This document shows, in pieces, positions 10,201-17,812 of a stretch of 64,000 nucleotides of DNA (positions are counted from its first letter, which is position 1; the number at the start of each line of letters is the position of its first letter). The stretch comes from HKCCE3408 sp039183205. Its GTDB lineage: Bacteria > Pseudomonadota > Alphaproteobacteria > Rhodobacterales > Rhodobacteraceae. The notes below the pieces were generated by a model. The model had not been told where the DNA came from. It did no database searches and saw nothing but the letters and a program-made list of their open reading frames with translations. The position numbers were made by a program, and so were the translations under genes. The stretch is from positions 59,561-123,560 of the forward strand of contig JBCDBR010000007.1 in NCBI GenBank assembly GCA_039183205.1, read 5' to 3'.

Positions 10201-11467
10201 CGATCCTGTCGAACCAGACCCGGTCGAGCCCGATCCTGTCGAGCCGGATCCTGTCGAACCAGACCCCGTCGAACCAGACCCCGTCGAGCCCGATCCCGTC
10301 GAGCCGGATCCTGTCGAACCAGACCCGGTCGAGCCGGATCCCGTCGAGCCGGACCCTGTCGAGCCGGACCCGGTCGAGCCCGATCCTGTCGAGCCGGACC
10401 CCATCGAGCCCGACCCCGTCGAGCCGGACCCTGTCGAGCCGGACCCCGTCGAGCCCGATCCCGTCGAGCCCGATCCCGTCGAGCCGGGCCCGGTGGACGC
10501 GCCAAGCATCACGTTGTTCTTGGCCAATACCGACACGGATCAGGTGCTGGGCGAATTACAGCCGGGTGCGGAAATTGACACCAGCATGATTGGTGCCGGC
10601 GACATCTCCGTTGTTGCCGACATTTCCCAGCCGGTGGGCTCGGTTCGCATGACGATGGGTGACTGGAGCACGGTCGAAAACTACGTGCCTTACGCATTGT
10701 TCCGCGACACCGAAGGCGATCTGCATGCCCCGGAATCGACGCCTTTTACGGATGCGGGAAATTACAGCATCAAGGTGGAGCTGTTCGAAGGCGCCGATGC
10801 CACAGGCGCCAAGATCGGCGAAAGCTTGACCCATTTCACCGTCGATGCGGCCACAGACCTTTGGCTCGTGGATACCGAAACAGATACGCAATTGGTGGAA
10901 TTGTCGGACAACACGGTCCTGCATGAAAGCCTAACCGGGGGGCGCGATCTGAGCGTCGCGGCTGAGGTCGATGAAACCCAGCTCAATGTCGAAAGCGCGA
11001 AAATGTCGCTTGATGGCCAGACGGTGCGGACCGAAAACGTCGAACCCTACGCGCTTTTTGGCGATATCGACCGCGATTATTTCGGCGATCTGGGGCTGCG
11101 CGACGGCGACAGCCATCAGATCGGCATCGACTATTATGCCAGCGATCGCGGGAAAGGCGCGAAGCTTGCAAGCGATCAAATCCGTTTGGACGTTGCGGGC
11201 GACGAGATGCGCGGTGTCGATGGACAAAGCGATCTATTCGCTTTTGATGCCGATACGCTCGGTGCGGCGCGGATCGTCAATTTCGAGGCCGTCGATCAAC
11301 TGGCCTCACCCGGCCAAAACAGCGCTGATCTGCTGGCCCAGGGCGTGGTCAGCGGCGATGATGTGCTGTTGATTTTCGGGGGCCAGAACGTTCTGACGCT
11401 TGAGGATTACGCCGCCGAATGGATGGCCGCCTATGAAAGCGAAGACGACGATGGCGTTTTGGCATAA
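7205..11467 (+). CDS. Giant secreted glycan-active protein: DUF5060/GH-like domain, Ig-like repeats and PVEPD linkers
   Basis: 1420 residues. Residues about 14-95 match the DUF5060 domain (starting WHKLTLNF, with FLDHRLDVTFTH and a GDWTWSASF strand). Residues 115-510 resemble the DUF4038/GH140-like barrel, with VIWNLGEEN and a later FLDEPGN as possible acid residues. Then follow a PDVPD linker (about 592-617), an Ig-like repeat (618-735), a first PVEPD linker, a carbohydrate-binding-like domain (about 774-950), a second PVEPD linker (956-1095), two more Ig-like repeats that share the motif ENVEPYALFGD, and a C-terminus of type I secretion character (acidic, DDVLLIFGGQNVLTL). There is no Sec signal peptide, which fits type I secretion; no exporter is nearby. 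An ATG at 7217 is an equally possible start with GAGGGA before it. Probably a polysaccharide-degrading or matrix protein. Confidence 0.75.
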   Translation: MRDGMDLTGTAMQWHKLTLNFQSGQMSETPSTFLDHRLDVTFTHSDGTTLTVPGYFAADGEAANTGATSGDMWRVHFNPPKTGDWTWSASFRTGDDIAVSDAAGTSAGFFDGESGSFQIEASDKTGDDFRAHGVLEYDGDQYLTFAGSGENFLKSGVGSPENLLAYSGFDATPDSHDYAPHIQDFQAGDPTWAGGEGQGIIGAVNYLAENEVNSTYMMLMNIGGDGRDVSPWADQSLYNIKKNPGFIDLDTRAQVFDVSKLDQWEIVFGHMQEKGINLHLFLQETENDQLLNDGDLGTERQLFMREMVARFGHHNAVIWNLGEENTNSADQIAAHSAYLKSLDPYDHAVTLHTYPNQHDRYEDHEGTETLDALSFQTSNDSQVPDLDEYLGGAADAGRPVVAFLDEPGNANVGMAAEGDNGWQQNHANLRETLWKFYAEGGSGAEWYFGYSTANNQGGDLRMEDFSLRESAYEWAASARDFFQQLPLDQMEDGDVLTSGAETHGLALDGEIYAYYLPNGGTASLNLTGIDGTFQVGWYDVISGGALEIGTVESISGGGSRSLGAPPSQVNGEWAVVVWDAALYSFDTTGSAPTPPDVPDVPDVPDTPDVPDTPDTGTISLRLVDTGSNQTIGSFGAGDTLDATFIGARDVSIVADVAGSAGSVRFTLGNWTQTENVEPYALFGDNSGNFLDAPNPPFPTEGDYSLRVEVFAGGNGTGGKIAESVTNFSVGSAADAPVEPDPVEPDPVEPDPVEPDPVEPDPVEPDPVMPAPSTATWQAVNGDVIMQAEKGVPTDPNDPDNSDWSIDSDLTTPTGTNYLHWNGPNLYGNQGGSGALSYEFEVTEGGNYKLGLLGSRPANGKANDLNNDFYVRVDGGTWNKVFFHGDRETWNWGTKFDINHTYPTASYDLDPGVHVFEISGRSEDAYLDKIHLSLGSLNRDKSAAETLVDVPADDPPPVEPDPVEPDPVEPDPVEPDPVEPDPVEPDPVEPDPVEPDPVEPDPVEPDPVEPDPVEPDPVEPDPVEPDPVEPDPVEPDPVEPDPVEPDPVEPDPVEPDPVEPDPVEPDPIEPDPVEPDPVEPDPVEPDPVEPDPVEPGPVDAPSITLFLANTDTDQVLGELQPGAEIDTSMIGAGDISVVADISQPVGSVRMTMGDWSTVENYVPYALFRDTEGDLHAPESTPFTDAGNYSIKVELFEGADATGAKIGESLTHFTVDAATDLWLVDTETDTQLVELSDNTVLHESLTGGRDLSVAAEVDETQLNVESAKMSLDGQTVRTENVEPYALFGDIDRDYFGDLGLRDGDSHQIGIDYYASDRGKGAKLASDQIRLDVAGDEMRGVDGQSDLFAFDADTLGAARIVNFEAVDQLASPGQNSADLLAQGVVSGDDVLLIFGGQNVLTLEDYAAEWMAAYESEDDDGVLA
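9410..9514 (+). repeat. First PVEPD-coding tandem repeat
   Basis: Six 15-bp units each encoding PVEPD, then one degenerate unit encoding PVMPA, in frame within the giant protein. Synonymous codons vary between units while the amino acids do not. It separates the first Ig-like repeat from the carbohydrate-binding-like domain. Confidence 0.95.
10070..10489 (+). repeat. Second PVEPD-coding tandem repeat, 28 units
   Basis: Twenty-eight consecutive 15-bp units in frame. Twenty-six encode PVEPD, unit 23 (10400) encodes PIEPD and the last encodes PVEPG. Third positions vary freely (CCC/CCG/CCA, GAC/GAT, GAG/GAA), so the block is old enough to have gathered silent changes, or selection holds the peptide. 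The product would be a stiff, acidic proline-rich spacer of 140 residues. The unit number is likely to vary among strains and the region is prone to misassembly. Confidence 0.97.
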
Positions 11468-11479
11468 CGGCGCGTGGGA

Positions 11480-11499
11480 CCTGCGCCAACCGGCGCAGG
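11480..11499 (+). terminator. Hairpin downstream of the giant gene
   Basis: Perfect 8-bp inverted repeat, arms CCTGCGCC and GGCGCAGG with a 4-base loop, starting 13 bp after the stop codon; the stem extends with GGG/CCC across one bulged A. No T-run follows, so this is a candidate terminator only. The opposing gene ends at 11561, so it may serve both strands. Confidence 0.5.
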
Positions 11500-11560
11500 C
11501 CCAACCGCGCCGCGGCAGAGCCACCAATGGCCATCAACCGGCGTCTGACCCGTCGGGCGT

Positions 11561-12322
11561 TTAGTCGGCCGCACCTTCAAACCAGCCGGTGGCCAAAGAT
11601 CGCGCCCAATCCGCGCGTCCGTTCTGCGCCGCCAAAGCGCTCGCCAGATCCGAGCGATAGGGCACGGATCGGAAACTCACCCGCCAGGCATCGGGGTCGC
11701 CCTCGATCACGGCATAAGAGGCATTTGGCGTCCCAGTCTGTACATAGTGGTAGACCGGCCTATCGTCATCATAGCCCGGGCATCCGACGCTGCCGGGATT
11801 GACGATGACCCGGCCATCGGGCAGGCGGACACTGCGCGACAGATGCGTGTGGGCACAAAGAATAAGACGCGCGGTGCTGCCTTGCGCGCGCTCTTCAACT
11901 TCCGCGCGCGTCGCGGCACGGACCGTGCCATCGGGATCGACCGTGTCCAACCAATAAAGATCGTCGCGCAGTGGCGTGCCATGGCACAACAAGATATCCG
12001 GACCGATCATCCGCGTTTGCGGAAGCTGCGCAAGCCAATCAAGATGTGCGGACGCCAACTGATCGTAGGCGACCTTGTCCGAAGGGCCCATATCGGACGG
12101 CTCTTGCGTGACCAGATACCGATCATGATTGCCGCGGATCGATGGAAAATCCCGTGCCATCAGCAGCGATGCCGTCGCCCCGGCATCCAGCGGGCCGCTA
12201 AAATGATCCCCCAGATTGACGGCCTCGTCGATGCCCAGCCGATCCATATCCGCAAGCACCGCCTCCAGCGCCAACGCGTTTCCGTGAATATCGGCAAGAA
12301 CGGCAAATCTCATCGCACGCAT
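11561..12322 (-). CDS. Calcineurin-like metallophosphoesterase
   Basis: 253 residues; the ATG at 12313 (MRFAVLADIHGN) is an alternative start three codons in. Metal-binding motifs of the family are all visible: DIHGN near residue 13, GDHFSG, GNHDRY, CHGTPL and AHTHLSRS near the C-terminal half. The segment PGSVGCPGYDDDRPVYH is typical of the YfcE/MJ0936-like phosphodiesterases. The substrate is unknown. It is divergent from the LysE-family gene, with 146 bp between them. Confidence 0.85.
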   Translation of the reverse strand: MRAMRFAVLADIHGNALALEAVLADMDRLGIDEAVNLGDHFSGPLDAGATASLLMARDFPSIRGNHDRYLVTQEPSDMGPSDKVAYDQLASAHLDWLAQLPQTRMIGPDILLCHGTPLRDDLYWLDTVDPDGTVRAATRAEVEERAQGSTARLILCAHTHLSRSVRLPDGRVIVNPGSVGCPGYDDDRPVYHYVQTGTPNASYAVIEGDPDAWRVSFRSVPYRSDLASALAAQNGRADWARSLATGWFEGAAD

Positions 12323-12468
12323 CTTGTGACATCAATCCCAGTGCGCGCCAAGATCAGCGACGCAACGCTTGTCTGCGGTGGTGGCGCAGAAGGGCGACCG
12401 GATGCCGCCCTTGGGGTTGGACAAAGACCTGTTATGCCAGGGCCAATGACCGAACATGCGGGGCCAAG

Positions 12469-13089
12469 ATGGCAGAGCCGGACACCCTGATCGCCTTTTT
12501 CTTGGCCACCGCGATCTTTGCCGTCACGCCAGGGCCTGGATGGCTATATCTTGCCGCGCAAACCATGACACATGGGCCAAGGGCCGGGCTGTATAGCTCG
12601 CTTGCCTTTTATCTCGCATCCTTTGTCCATATCGGATTTGCCGCTTTCGGCGTGACGATCCTTCTGGCATCGGCGCCGCATGTGTTGATCGCTTTGAAAT
12701 TGGCCGGCGGGGCGTATTTGTGCTGGATGGGCGTTGCGATGCTCAGGCGCGGCGCGATGTTGCAATCTCAGCCAAAGGCGCAGACCCGGCGTGCCTTCCG
12801 CGATAGCCTTTTGGTCGAGATCCTGAACCCAAAATCAGCCGTTTTTTACCTGGCATTCCTGCCGCAATTTACCTCGCCGGCGGCATCGGTCGCGCTATGG
12901 TTGCAGGTTTTGGTCTTGGGAACGGTGGCCAATACGATCTTCTGTTTGGCGGATGCAATTTGCATCTTGGGCGCACGCTATGTGGCCGGGTTCGTGCGCG
13001 CCTCCCATCGCGCGAAAAGCTGGGCGCGAAAATTCAGTGCGGCGGTGTTGATTGGCCTGGGTGTTAAGATCATCGCAGATCAAAGCTAA
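12469..13089 (+). CDS. LysE/RhtB-family amino acid exporter
   Basis: 206 residues with about six hydrophobic segments. The N-terminal motif FAVTPGPGWLYLAAQ is the signature of LysE/RhtB exporters, and the FLVEIL-like segment reads RDSLLVEILNPKSAVFYLAF, with the NPK motif conserved. These inner-membrane proteins export amino acids such as threonine, homoserine or leucine; the substrate cannot be assigned. It stands alone, with a LysR gene ending 41 bp downstream on the other strand. Confidence 0.88.
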   Translation: MAEPDTLIAFFLATAIFAVTPGPGWLYLAAQTMTHGPRAGLYSSLAFYLASFVHIGFAAFGVTILLASAPHVLIALKLAGGAYLCWMGVAMLRRGAMLQSQPKAQTRRAFRDSLLVEILNPKSAVFYLAFLPQFTSPAASVALWLQVLVLGTVANTIFCLADAICILGARYVAGFVRASHRAKSWARKFSAAVLIGLGVKIIADQS

Positions 13090-13129
13090 GCGAACCGCGA
13101 TGCGCGCAATATGCGCCGATCACCGCAGA

Positions 13130-14044
13130 TCACCCGCGTCGATAGGCCTGGCGGATCGCATGGCACATCGCATCGCATGCCGGTCCTGCTGATGTCGCTG
13201 CGCGTTGCAGCACCAGATAGGTCGTGTGACGTTCTGGCAAGCCGTCCACCGGGGCCAGGCCGTCAAGATCCTCTGCTTCGCTCAGCAGACCCGCGGCAAT
13301 CCCGGATTGAACGGCAGCGCGCACCCCGATCGTGCTCTCGCTGGTAAAGGCGATCTGAAACCGGCATCCGGCGCGTTGCAAACTCTCTAGCGCCAGATCG
13401 CGCCACCAACAGGAGTGATCGAAAAGCGCGACGGGCAGGGGCCCAGTGCGATCAAAATGCCGATCCGCGCGGCGGAGCCAAATCAGATGATCCTGCCGCA
13501 GCACCTCTTGCCCGTGGGTCGGATTTGGGACCTCAAAAACCGCCAGGTCGAGCGTGCCGGAGGCAAGTGCAGCCTCGAAACCCGTGCCGAGCGCGCAATG
13601 CACCTCTAGCTCCACCCGCGGATGAAATTCGGCGAAATTTGCGACAATTTTTGCCAACGCCAGTCGGCCCTTATCGGCGGGCATGCCGATGCGAAGCTGC
13701 CCTCTGAGGCCTTCGCCGCGCAGATCGGCCAGGGTGTGATCGAGCGATTGGATAACCTCGCGGGCAACCGGACGGAGCGTCTCGCCCGCTGCGGTCAGAA
13801 CCACGCCGCGACCATGACGCTGGAACAACGGCTTGCCGATGGCTGCCTCCAATTGCCGGATCTGAAGGCTGGTGGCCGATTGCGATCGGCCAATGCGCGC
13901 CGCGCCCCCCGTGACGCTGCCGGCGGCATCAATGGCAAGAAAGGTGCGCAAAAGATCGCTGTTCAATCCGGTCACGGTATTGGCCTTTTCGATGGCTGAA
14001 TCTGAAACTACGCGTTTCACATATATCTGTCGAGACGGCATCAT
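13130..14044 (-). CDS. LysR-family transcriptional regulator
   Basis: Up to 304 residues. The winged-helix domain reads LLRTFLAIDAAGSVTGGAAR then IGRSQSATSLQIRQLEA and KPLFQRHGRG, all typical. The stretch before TGLNSDLLRTF is unusual for the family, so the real start may be the GTG at 13975 (about 281 residues) rather than the ATG at 14044. The effector domain is complete. It is divergent from the permease gene at 14066 with only a short gap from the longest start, or about 90 bp from the GTG, so it likely controls that permease. Confidence 0.85.
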   Translation of the reverse strand: MMPSRQIYVKRVVSDSAIEKANTVTGLNSDLLRTFLAIDAAGSVTGGAARIGRSQSATSLQIRQLEAAIGKPLFQRHGRGVVLTAAGETLRPVAREVIQSLDHTLADLRGEGLRGQLRIGMPADKGRLALAKIVANFAEFHPRVELEVHCALGTGFEAALASGTLDLAVFEVPNPTHGQEVLRQDHLIWLRRADRHFDRTGPLPVALFDHSCWWRDLALESLQRAGCRFQIAFTSESTIGVRAAVQSGIAAGLLSEAEDLDGLAPVDGLPERHTTYLVLQRAATSAGPACDAMCHAIRQAYRRG

Positions 14045-14065
14045 GACGCCGAAAGGGGATGCATT

Positions 14066-15115
14066 ATGTCCGTGTCAGACCGACTTCAGACCACAAAGCC
14101 AAATGCGCGCCAGGGCTATGTCCTTATCGGCGCGCTCCTCTTTGCGCTCCTCCTTTGGCAGCCGGGCTTTGCGCTTGAAACCGCACAGTTTGTCGGTCTC
14201 GGCTTTGTTCACGTGGCGCCGCTTGTCATCCCAGGCATCTTGCTGGCTGCATGGATCACCGTCAGCGGCGCGAGCGACCGGGTCGCTGCGATTTTTCACG
14301 GCAATACCGCGCGAACTGTGTTGGCCGCGACGATTGTCGGTGCCCTTTTGCCGGTCTGCGGCGTGACGGTTCTGCCGCTGATGGCGGGGCTGCTTGCGGC
14401 CGGCGTGCCGCTTGCACCGGTGATGGCCTTCTGGCTCGCCTCGCCCATTACCGGCCCCACGATGCTGTCGGCGACGGTGGCGACTTTGGGATGGGAATAC
14501 GCCGTCGGCAAAACCGCATCCGCCATCGGTCTTGGGCTTCTGGGCGGCAGCGCAACCGCGCTTTTTGCGCAGCGGGACTGGGCGCGATCCCCGTTACGGT
14601 CCAATCGCATCGTGGCCGCGCTTGGCAGCGGCTGCGGCCCTTGCGGCACGGGCGAGACCCGGTTTGAACCGCGGATCTGGCGCAGTGCGGACCGGCGCCA
14701 GAGATTTTGGGGCGATACGTGGTCCGTCGCACGGCTGATCGTCATCGTCCTGATCCCCGCCTTCACCGCCGAGCATCTCTTGAACTCTTGGCTTCAGCCG
14801 GATGCTGTGGCCGGATTTTTCGGCCGCGATAGCGCCTTTGCCGTTCCGATTGCCGTCTTTGTCGGCGGCCCGGCCTATATCGATGGCTATGCGGCCTTGC
14901 CCCTGGCGCGCGCCTTGCTGGATCACGGCATGTCGCCCGGTGCTGCGATGGCCTTTTTGGTCTCTGGCGGCGTGGTCAGCATTTGGGGCGCGATGGCGAT
15001 TTTTCCGGTCCTCCGCATCAAGCCGTTTTTGCTGTATCTGGGCCTTGCGGCGATTGGATCGATGCTGTCGGGTTGGGGCTTTGGTGCCGCTATCTACGCT
15101 GTTAACGGTCCCTAG
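14066..15115 (+). CDS. Permease of the ArsP/YraQ (DUF318) family
   Basis: 349 residues with eight or more hydrophobic helices. The segment LLPVCGVTVLPLMAGLLAAG followed by PLAPVMAFWLASPITGP matches the conserved core of UPF0718/ArsP permeases, including the cysteine in the helix. A second cysteine cluster GSGCGPCG lies in the central loop near residue 190 and could bind a metal or metalloid, as ArsP does for organoarsenicals. Substrate is not established. A divergently oriented LysR regulator sits next to the start. Confidence 0.78.
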   Translation: MSVSDRLQTTKPNARQGYVLIGALLFALLLWQPGFALETAQFVGLGFVHVAPLVIPGILLAAWITVSGASDRVAAIFHGNTARTVLAATIVGALLPVCGVTVLPLMAGLLAAGVPLAPVMAFWLASPITGPTMLSATVATLGWEYAVGKTASAIGLGLLGGSATALFAQRDWARSPLRSNRIVAALGSGCGPCGTGETRFEPRIWRSADRRQRFWGDTWSVARLIVIVLIPAFTAEHLLNSWLQPDAVAGFFGRDSAFAVPIAVFVGGPAYIDGYAALPLARALLDHGMSPGAAMAFLVSGGVVSIWGAMAIFPVLRIKPFLLYLGLAAIGSMLSGWGFGAAIYAVNGP

Positions 15116-15126
15116 CGAGCGGCGCA

Positions 15127-15148
15127 CCCCGTCAACACGTTGTCGGGG
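15127..15148. terminator. Bidirectional hairpin between convergent genes
   Basis: Arms CCCCG and CGGGG flank an inner CAA/TTG pairing with one mismatch, in the 36 bp between the stops of the permease (15115) and the methyltransferase (15152). Placement between convergent genes favours a shared terminator; there is no T-run on either side. Confidence 0.45.
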
Positions 15149-15151
15149 TCA

Positions 15152-15922
15152 TCATTTGCGCACCTCAAGGTGCCAGACCTGCTCAATCGGGTAATCCTTA
15201 CCCCAATCGGCAGGAATAGCCGCGCGGGTCCCGGTGGCCCAATCGGGAATAAAAATCTCTTGGTAGTTCAGGATCGTAAATCCAATTTCCGAAAAGAGCG
15301 CGACCCAACCCGACATGGTCAAGTTAAAGCACACGCCGCTAGGCTCAAATTCCACCTCGGTCCAATCGGCGCCCCAAAGATTGCGGTAGGGCCGGTGCAA
15401 AATAGGATCGCATGGCGCGCCATTTTCGGGGGAGCAGAGCAGCACCAAAGGATGATTTCCCAAAAACACCAAGCGTCCGCCGGGGCGCAGTAACCGCCAG
15501 GCTTCGCGCAACCACAGCGCGGGCGGGCACCAGATCGCTGCGCCATATTCTGAGATCGCGAAATCAAAGGCATTGTCGGGCAAACCCGTCGCCTCGGCAT
15601 TGCCTTCGATAAAGCGGATATCGGCGTCGTGATAATCTGCCAAACGCCGCGCGGTAGCCAGTTGGGCCGGTGAGACATCGATGGCGGTGACGTCCGCGCC
15701 ACGCCGCGCCATCCATCCCGACACGTAGGCCGTTCCGCATCCCAATTCGATGGCATCAAGGCCGTGCATGTCTTGTGGCAGCATGTTCAAGGACGCTTCG
15801 GGACAGCCCCAATTGCCCCATTCCGGTGACCCCGCCTGCCAGAGCCGTTCGCCCGGGGCGACCCAATTGGGCGCATCCGCATCCCAAACATCGCGGTTTA
15901 TGGTGACGTGATCGCGGGTCAC
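15152..15922 (-). CDS. Class I SAM-dependent methyltransferase
   Basis: 256 residues. Motif I AIELGCGTAYVSGWMARRGA is followed by VTAIDVSP (motif II) and NAFDFAISEYGA, then LLRPGGRLVFLGN (post motifs), the arrangement of the UbiE/Coq5-like Methyltransf_11 group. The C-terminal third, rich in Trp and aromatic residues, is not specific to any substrate I recognise. It stands alone between a convergent permease and an SDR gene 211 bp upstream. Confidence 0.82.
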   Translation of the reverse strand: MTRDHVTINRDVWDADAPNWVAPGERLWQAGSPEWGNWGCPEASLNMLPQDMHGLDAIELGCGTAYVSGWMARRGADVTAIDVSPAQLATARRLADYHDADIRFIEGNAEATGLPDNAFDFAISEYGAAIWCPPALWLREAWRLLRPGGRLVFLGNHPLVLLCSPENGAPCDPILHRPYRNLWGADWTEVEFEPSGVCFNLTMSGWVALFSEIGFTILNYQEIFIPDWATGTRAAIPADWGKDYPIEQVWHLEVRK

Positions 15923-16133
15923 GATTGCACCTCCGGTGTTGCAGCTGTGATGCGCTTAGCACACCGTGCGGGACGCAAAAACCGTGGCGCGCGCCACGCC
16001 GCTATCTGGGTCCGATGCCGTGGATGTGGTCAATTGCGCCCGCGAAACGGGGTGTGGCGCGCAGGCAGATGCATCGGTTGGGCCGATGCGGGATATGGAA
16101 AACGGTTTGCAACCAACGCCGTGGCGTCAGTGT

Positions 16134-16997
16134 CTAACCCTCGGTCAGGCCATCGAGCAATGCAATCAATGCACGTTGCGTGTCCGGGTCCTGCGCAGGC
16201 GCGGGCAGCTTTTTTTCCTTCAAATTGGCCACATAAATGCCCGTCCGACCGCCAAAGGCATCCGGTGCCGCGGCTGAGACGACCTTTGCAGCTTGCTTGT
16301 CTGCCGGGCGGAACAGCAGCGGCGCAAGCCAGGCGATCACCGTCGGCATGGCATCGTTTCCACCGGTCGTCATGGCCGATTTCGTGGCGCCCGGGTCAAT
16401 CGCGCGGATCAGAATATTATCGACGGCCAACGCGTCCGACATCGCCGGCGCCATCGCTGTCGCGGCCAGTTTGGTTTGCGCATAGGTGCTCATCAGGCCG
16501 CCGACCTTGTCGGGATTGGACAGATTGTCCAATTCCAGCACTTTAAGCGGCGAGATCGCGCTTGAGGAGAAATTCACAACCATCGCGGGGGTATCATCGG
16601 CACCACGCGCCATTTTGCTGCGTAGCCCTTTGATTAGTTGGTAAGGCGCAACGGCATGGACTTCGAATTGCGATTCGAGGCCCTGCGGGCTCAACACCTT
16701 TTGGGCCGTGAGAATTCCGGAATTGTTGTAGAGGATGTCGATCCGACCAGGAAGCTCGTTTATCTCTTTGATCGCGTTTGATATATTTCGGCGATCCATC
16801 AGATTGACGGTGATGAGCTTGATGGTCAGACCCGGATGCGCAGACAAAAGGTCATCGCGTTGCGCTTCGGCCTTTTTTGCCGATCGATTCAGCATAAGAA
16901 GCGCATCACCCCGCGCGGCATGTATCTTGACAATTTCACTGCCGATACCGCCAGTCGACCCTGTGATGGCCGTCCAGTTCACATCCGTTTCGGTCAT
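16134..16997 (-). CDS. Short-chain dehydrogenase/reductase
   Basis: 287 residues. The nucleotide site TGSTGGIGSEIVKIHAARG is the TGxxxGIG motif of classical SDRs; NNSGIL is the NAG-like structural motif, and YAQTK supplies the YxxxK catalytic pair with the Ser in VNFSSSAIS upstream. NADP(H) use is likely from the Asn-Arg-Ser after the second strand. The gene is divergent from a MarR regulator, and a perfect inverted repeat lies in the 49 bp between their starts, so it is probably the MarR target. Substrate unknown. Confidence 0.85.
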   Translation of the reverse strand: MTETDVNWTAITGSTGGIGSEIVKIHAARGDALLMLNRSAKKAEAQRDDLLSAHPGLTIKLITVNLMDRRNISNAIKEINELPGRIDILYNNSGILTAQKVLSPQGLESQFEVHAVAPYQLIKGLRSKMARGADDTPAMVVNFSSSAISPLKVLELDNLSNPDKVGGLMSTYAQTKLAATAMAPAMSDALAVDNILIRAIDPGATKSAMTTGGNDAMPTVIAWLAPLLFRPADKQAAKVVSAAAPDAFGGRTGIYVANLKEKKLPAPAQDPDTQRALIALLDGLTEG

Positions 16998-17016
16998 TGG
17001 CTAGGCCTATCTTGTG

Positions 17017-17034
17017 AATGTTCCTATGAACATT
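17017..17034. promoter_or_regulatory. Candidate MarR operator between SDR and marR-like genes
   Basis: Perfect inverted repeat AATGTTC and GAACATT separated by CTAT, centred between the SDR start (16997, minus strand) and the regulator start (17047, plus strand). An 18-bp palindrome at a divergent promoter is the expected form of a MarR dimer site; a second shorter palindrome ACATGT follows at 17044. Confidence 0.6.
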
Positions 17035-17046
17035 TACATAGTGTAC

Positions 17047-17502
17047 ATGTCTACTAAATCAAAGCCAAAAATCATCCCGACACCAGCTGAAACGCTGTGC
17101 CAATTTGTGCCGCCATTCATACAGTTTCTGCGGGAGGGGCTGGCGGAGCTGAACATGTCGCCCGCGCGGTTCCAACTTTTGCAGGTCCTGAGCCAAGGTG
17201 GGGCCACGACCATGATCGAGCTCGCCGGTGCGTTGTCGGTAACCAAGCGCAACGTGACGACACTGGTCGATGGGCTCGAAAAAGACGGGCTGGTCACCCG
17301 GGATGCCCATCCAAGCGACCGGCGATCGGTTTTGGTGGACCTGACCGACCACGGCACGGCGACATTTTCTGCCGCAGCCAAAGTCCAACGCGGCCATCTC
17401 GACAGGCTATTGCAGAGCCTCGATCCCGCGCAGCAAGCCGAAATGGCCGCCGTCCTGTCGCGCTTGATTGAGGCCCTTGCCGAGCGCAAGCAACGACCTT
17501 AG
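17047..17502 (+). CDS. MarR-family transcriptional regulator
   Basis: About 151 residues from the ATG at 17047; an ATG at 17014 would add eleven residues but would place the start inside the palindrome at 17017-17034, so the inner start is preferred. The winged helix reads MIELAGALSVTKRNVTTLVD, then GLEKDGLVTRDAHPSDRRSV, the DxRxxxL wing of MarR proteins (DRRSVLVDL). No cysteine redox switch is obvious. It likely represses the divergent SDR gene and itself. Confidence 0.88.
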   Translation: MSTKSKPKIIPTPAETLCQFVPPFIQFLREGLAELNMSPARFQLLQVLSQGGATTMIELAGALSVTKRNVTTLVDGLEKDGLVTRDAHPSDRRSVLVDLTDHGTATFSAAAKVQRGHLDRLLQSLDPAQQAEMAAVLSRLIEALAERKQRP

Positions 17503-17812
17503 CAGGCCGCGGCCGGCGACCGCGCTGTGGTGCACACGGGCGCCCAACAAGCCTCGGAAAGGCAGGATTGGAGGCAAACAACCCAGATCGGCGCCCCAAT
17601 CCCTGCAAGCTGGCCTGGGATATCAATCGCAACCGGCCACCACCAAGGGGGCGGCGAATTTGGAACGGCGCTGCATGACCCGCCGGGCCGCGCACTCATC
17701 GCTGCCTCGGATCGCATTGATCGAGATAAAAGCCGACCCCATGCCATCGGCCAAAGCCCCCGGTCTTCCGGTTTTCATCGACACGACGCGGCGGCATTGC
17801 TAGGGGACGCCA
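17503..17812. other. Gene-free stretch between marR-like gene and dusA
   Basis: About 310 bp. Short frames on both strands exist (for example 17499-17747 on the minus strand) but none shows a family motif or ribosome site. It may be a remnant of a lost gene; I see nothing specific in it apart from the dusA leader. Confidence 0.4.

Noticed and set aside
10070..10489. Regular 15-bp repeats could suggest a CRISPR-like array
   Set aside because: The repeats are contiguous without spacers and in frame within a long coding region; they encode PVEPD. No cas genes are near.
9904..10536. Minus-strand frame encoding a long GSGST repeat
   Set aside because: It is the complement of the PVEPD repeat and has no ribosome site; it is a shadow of the giant gene.
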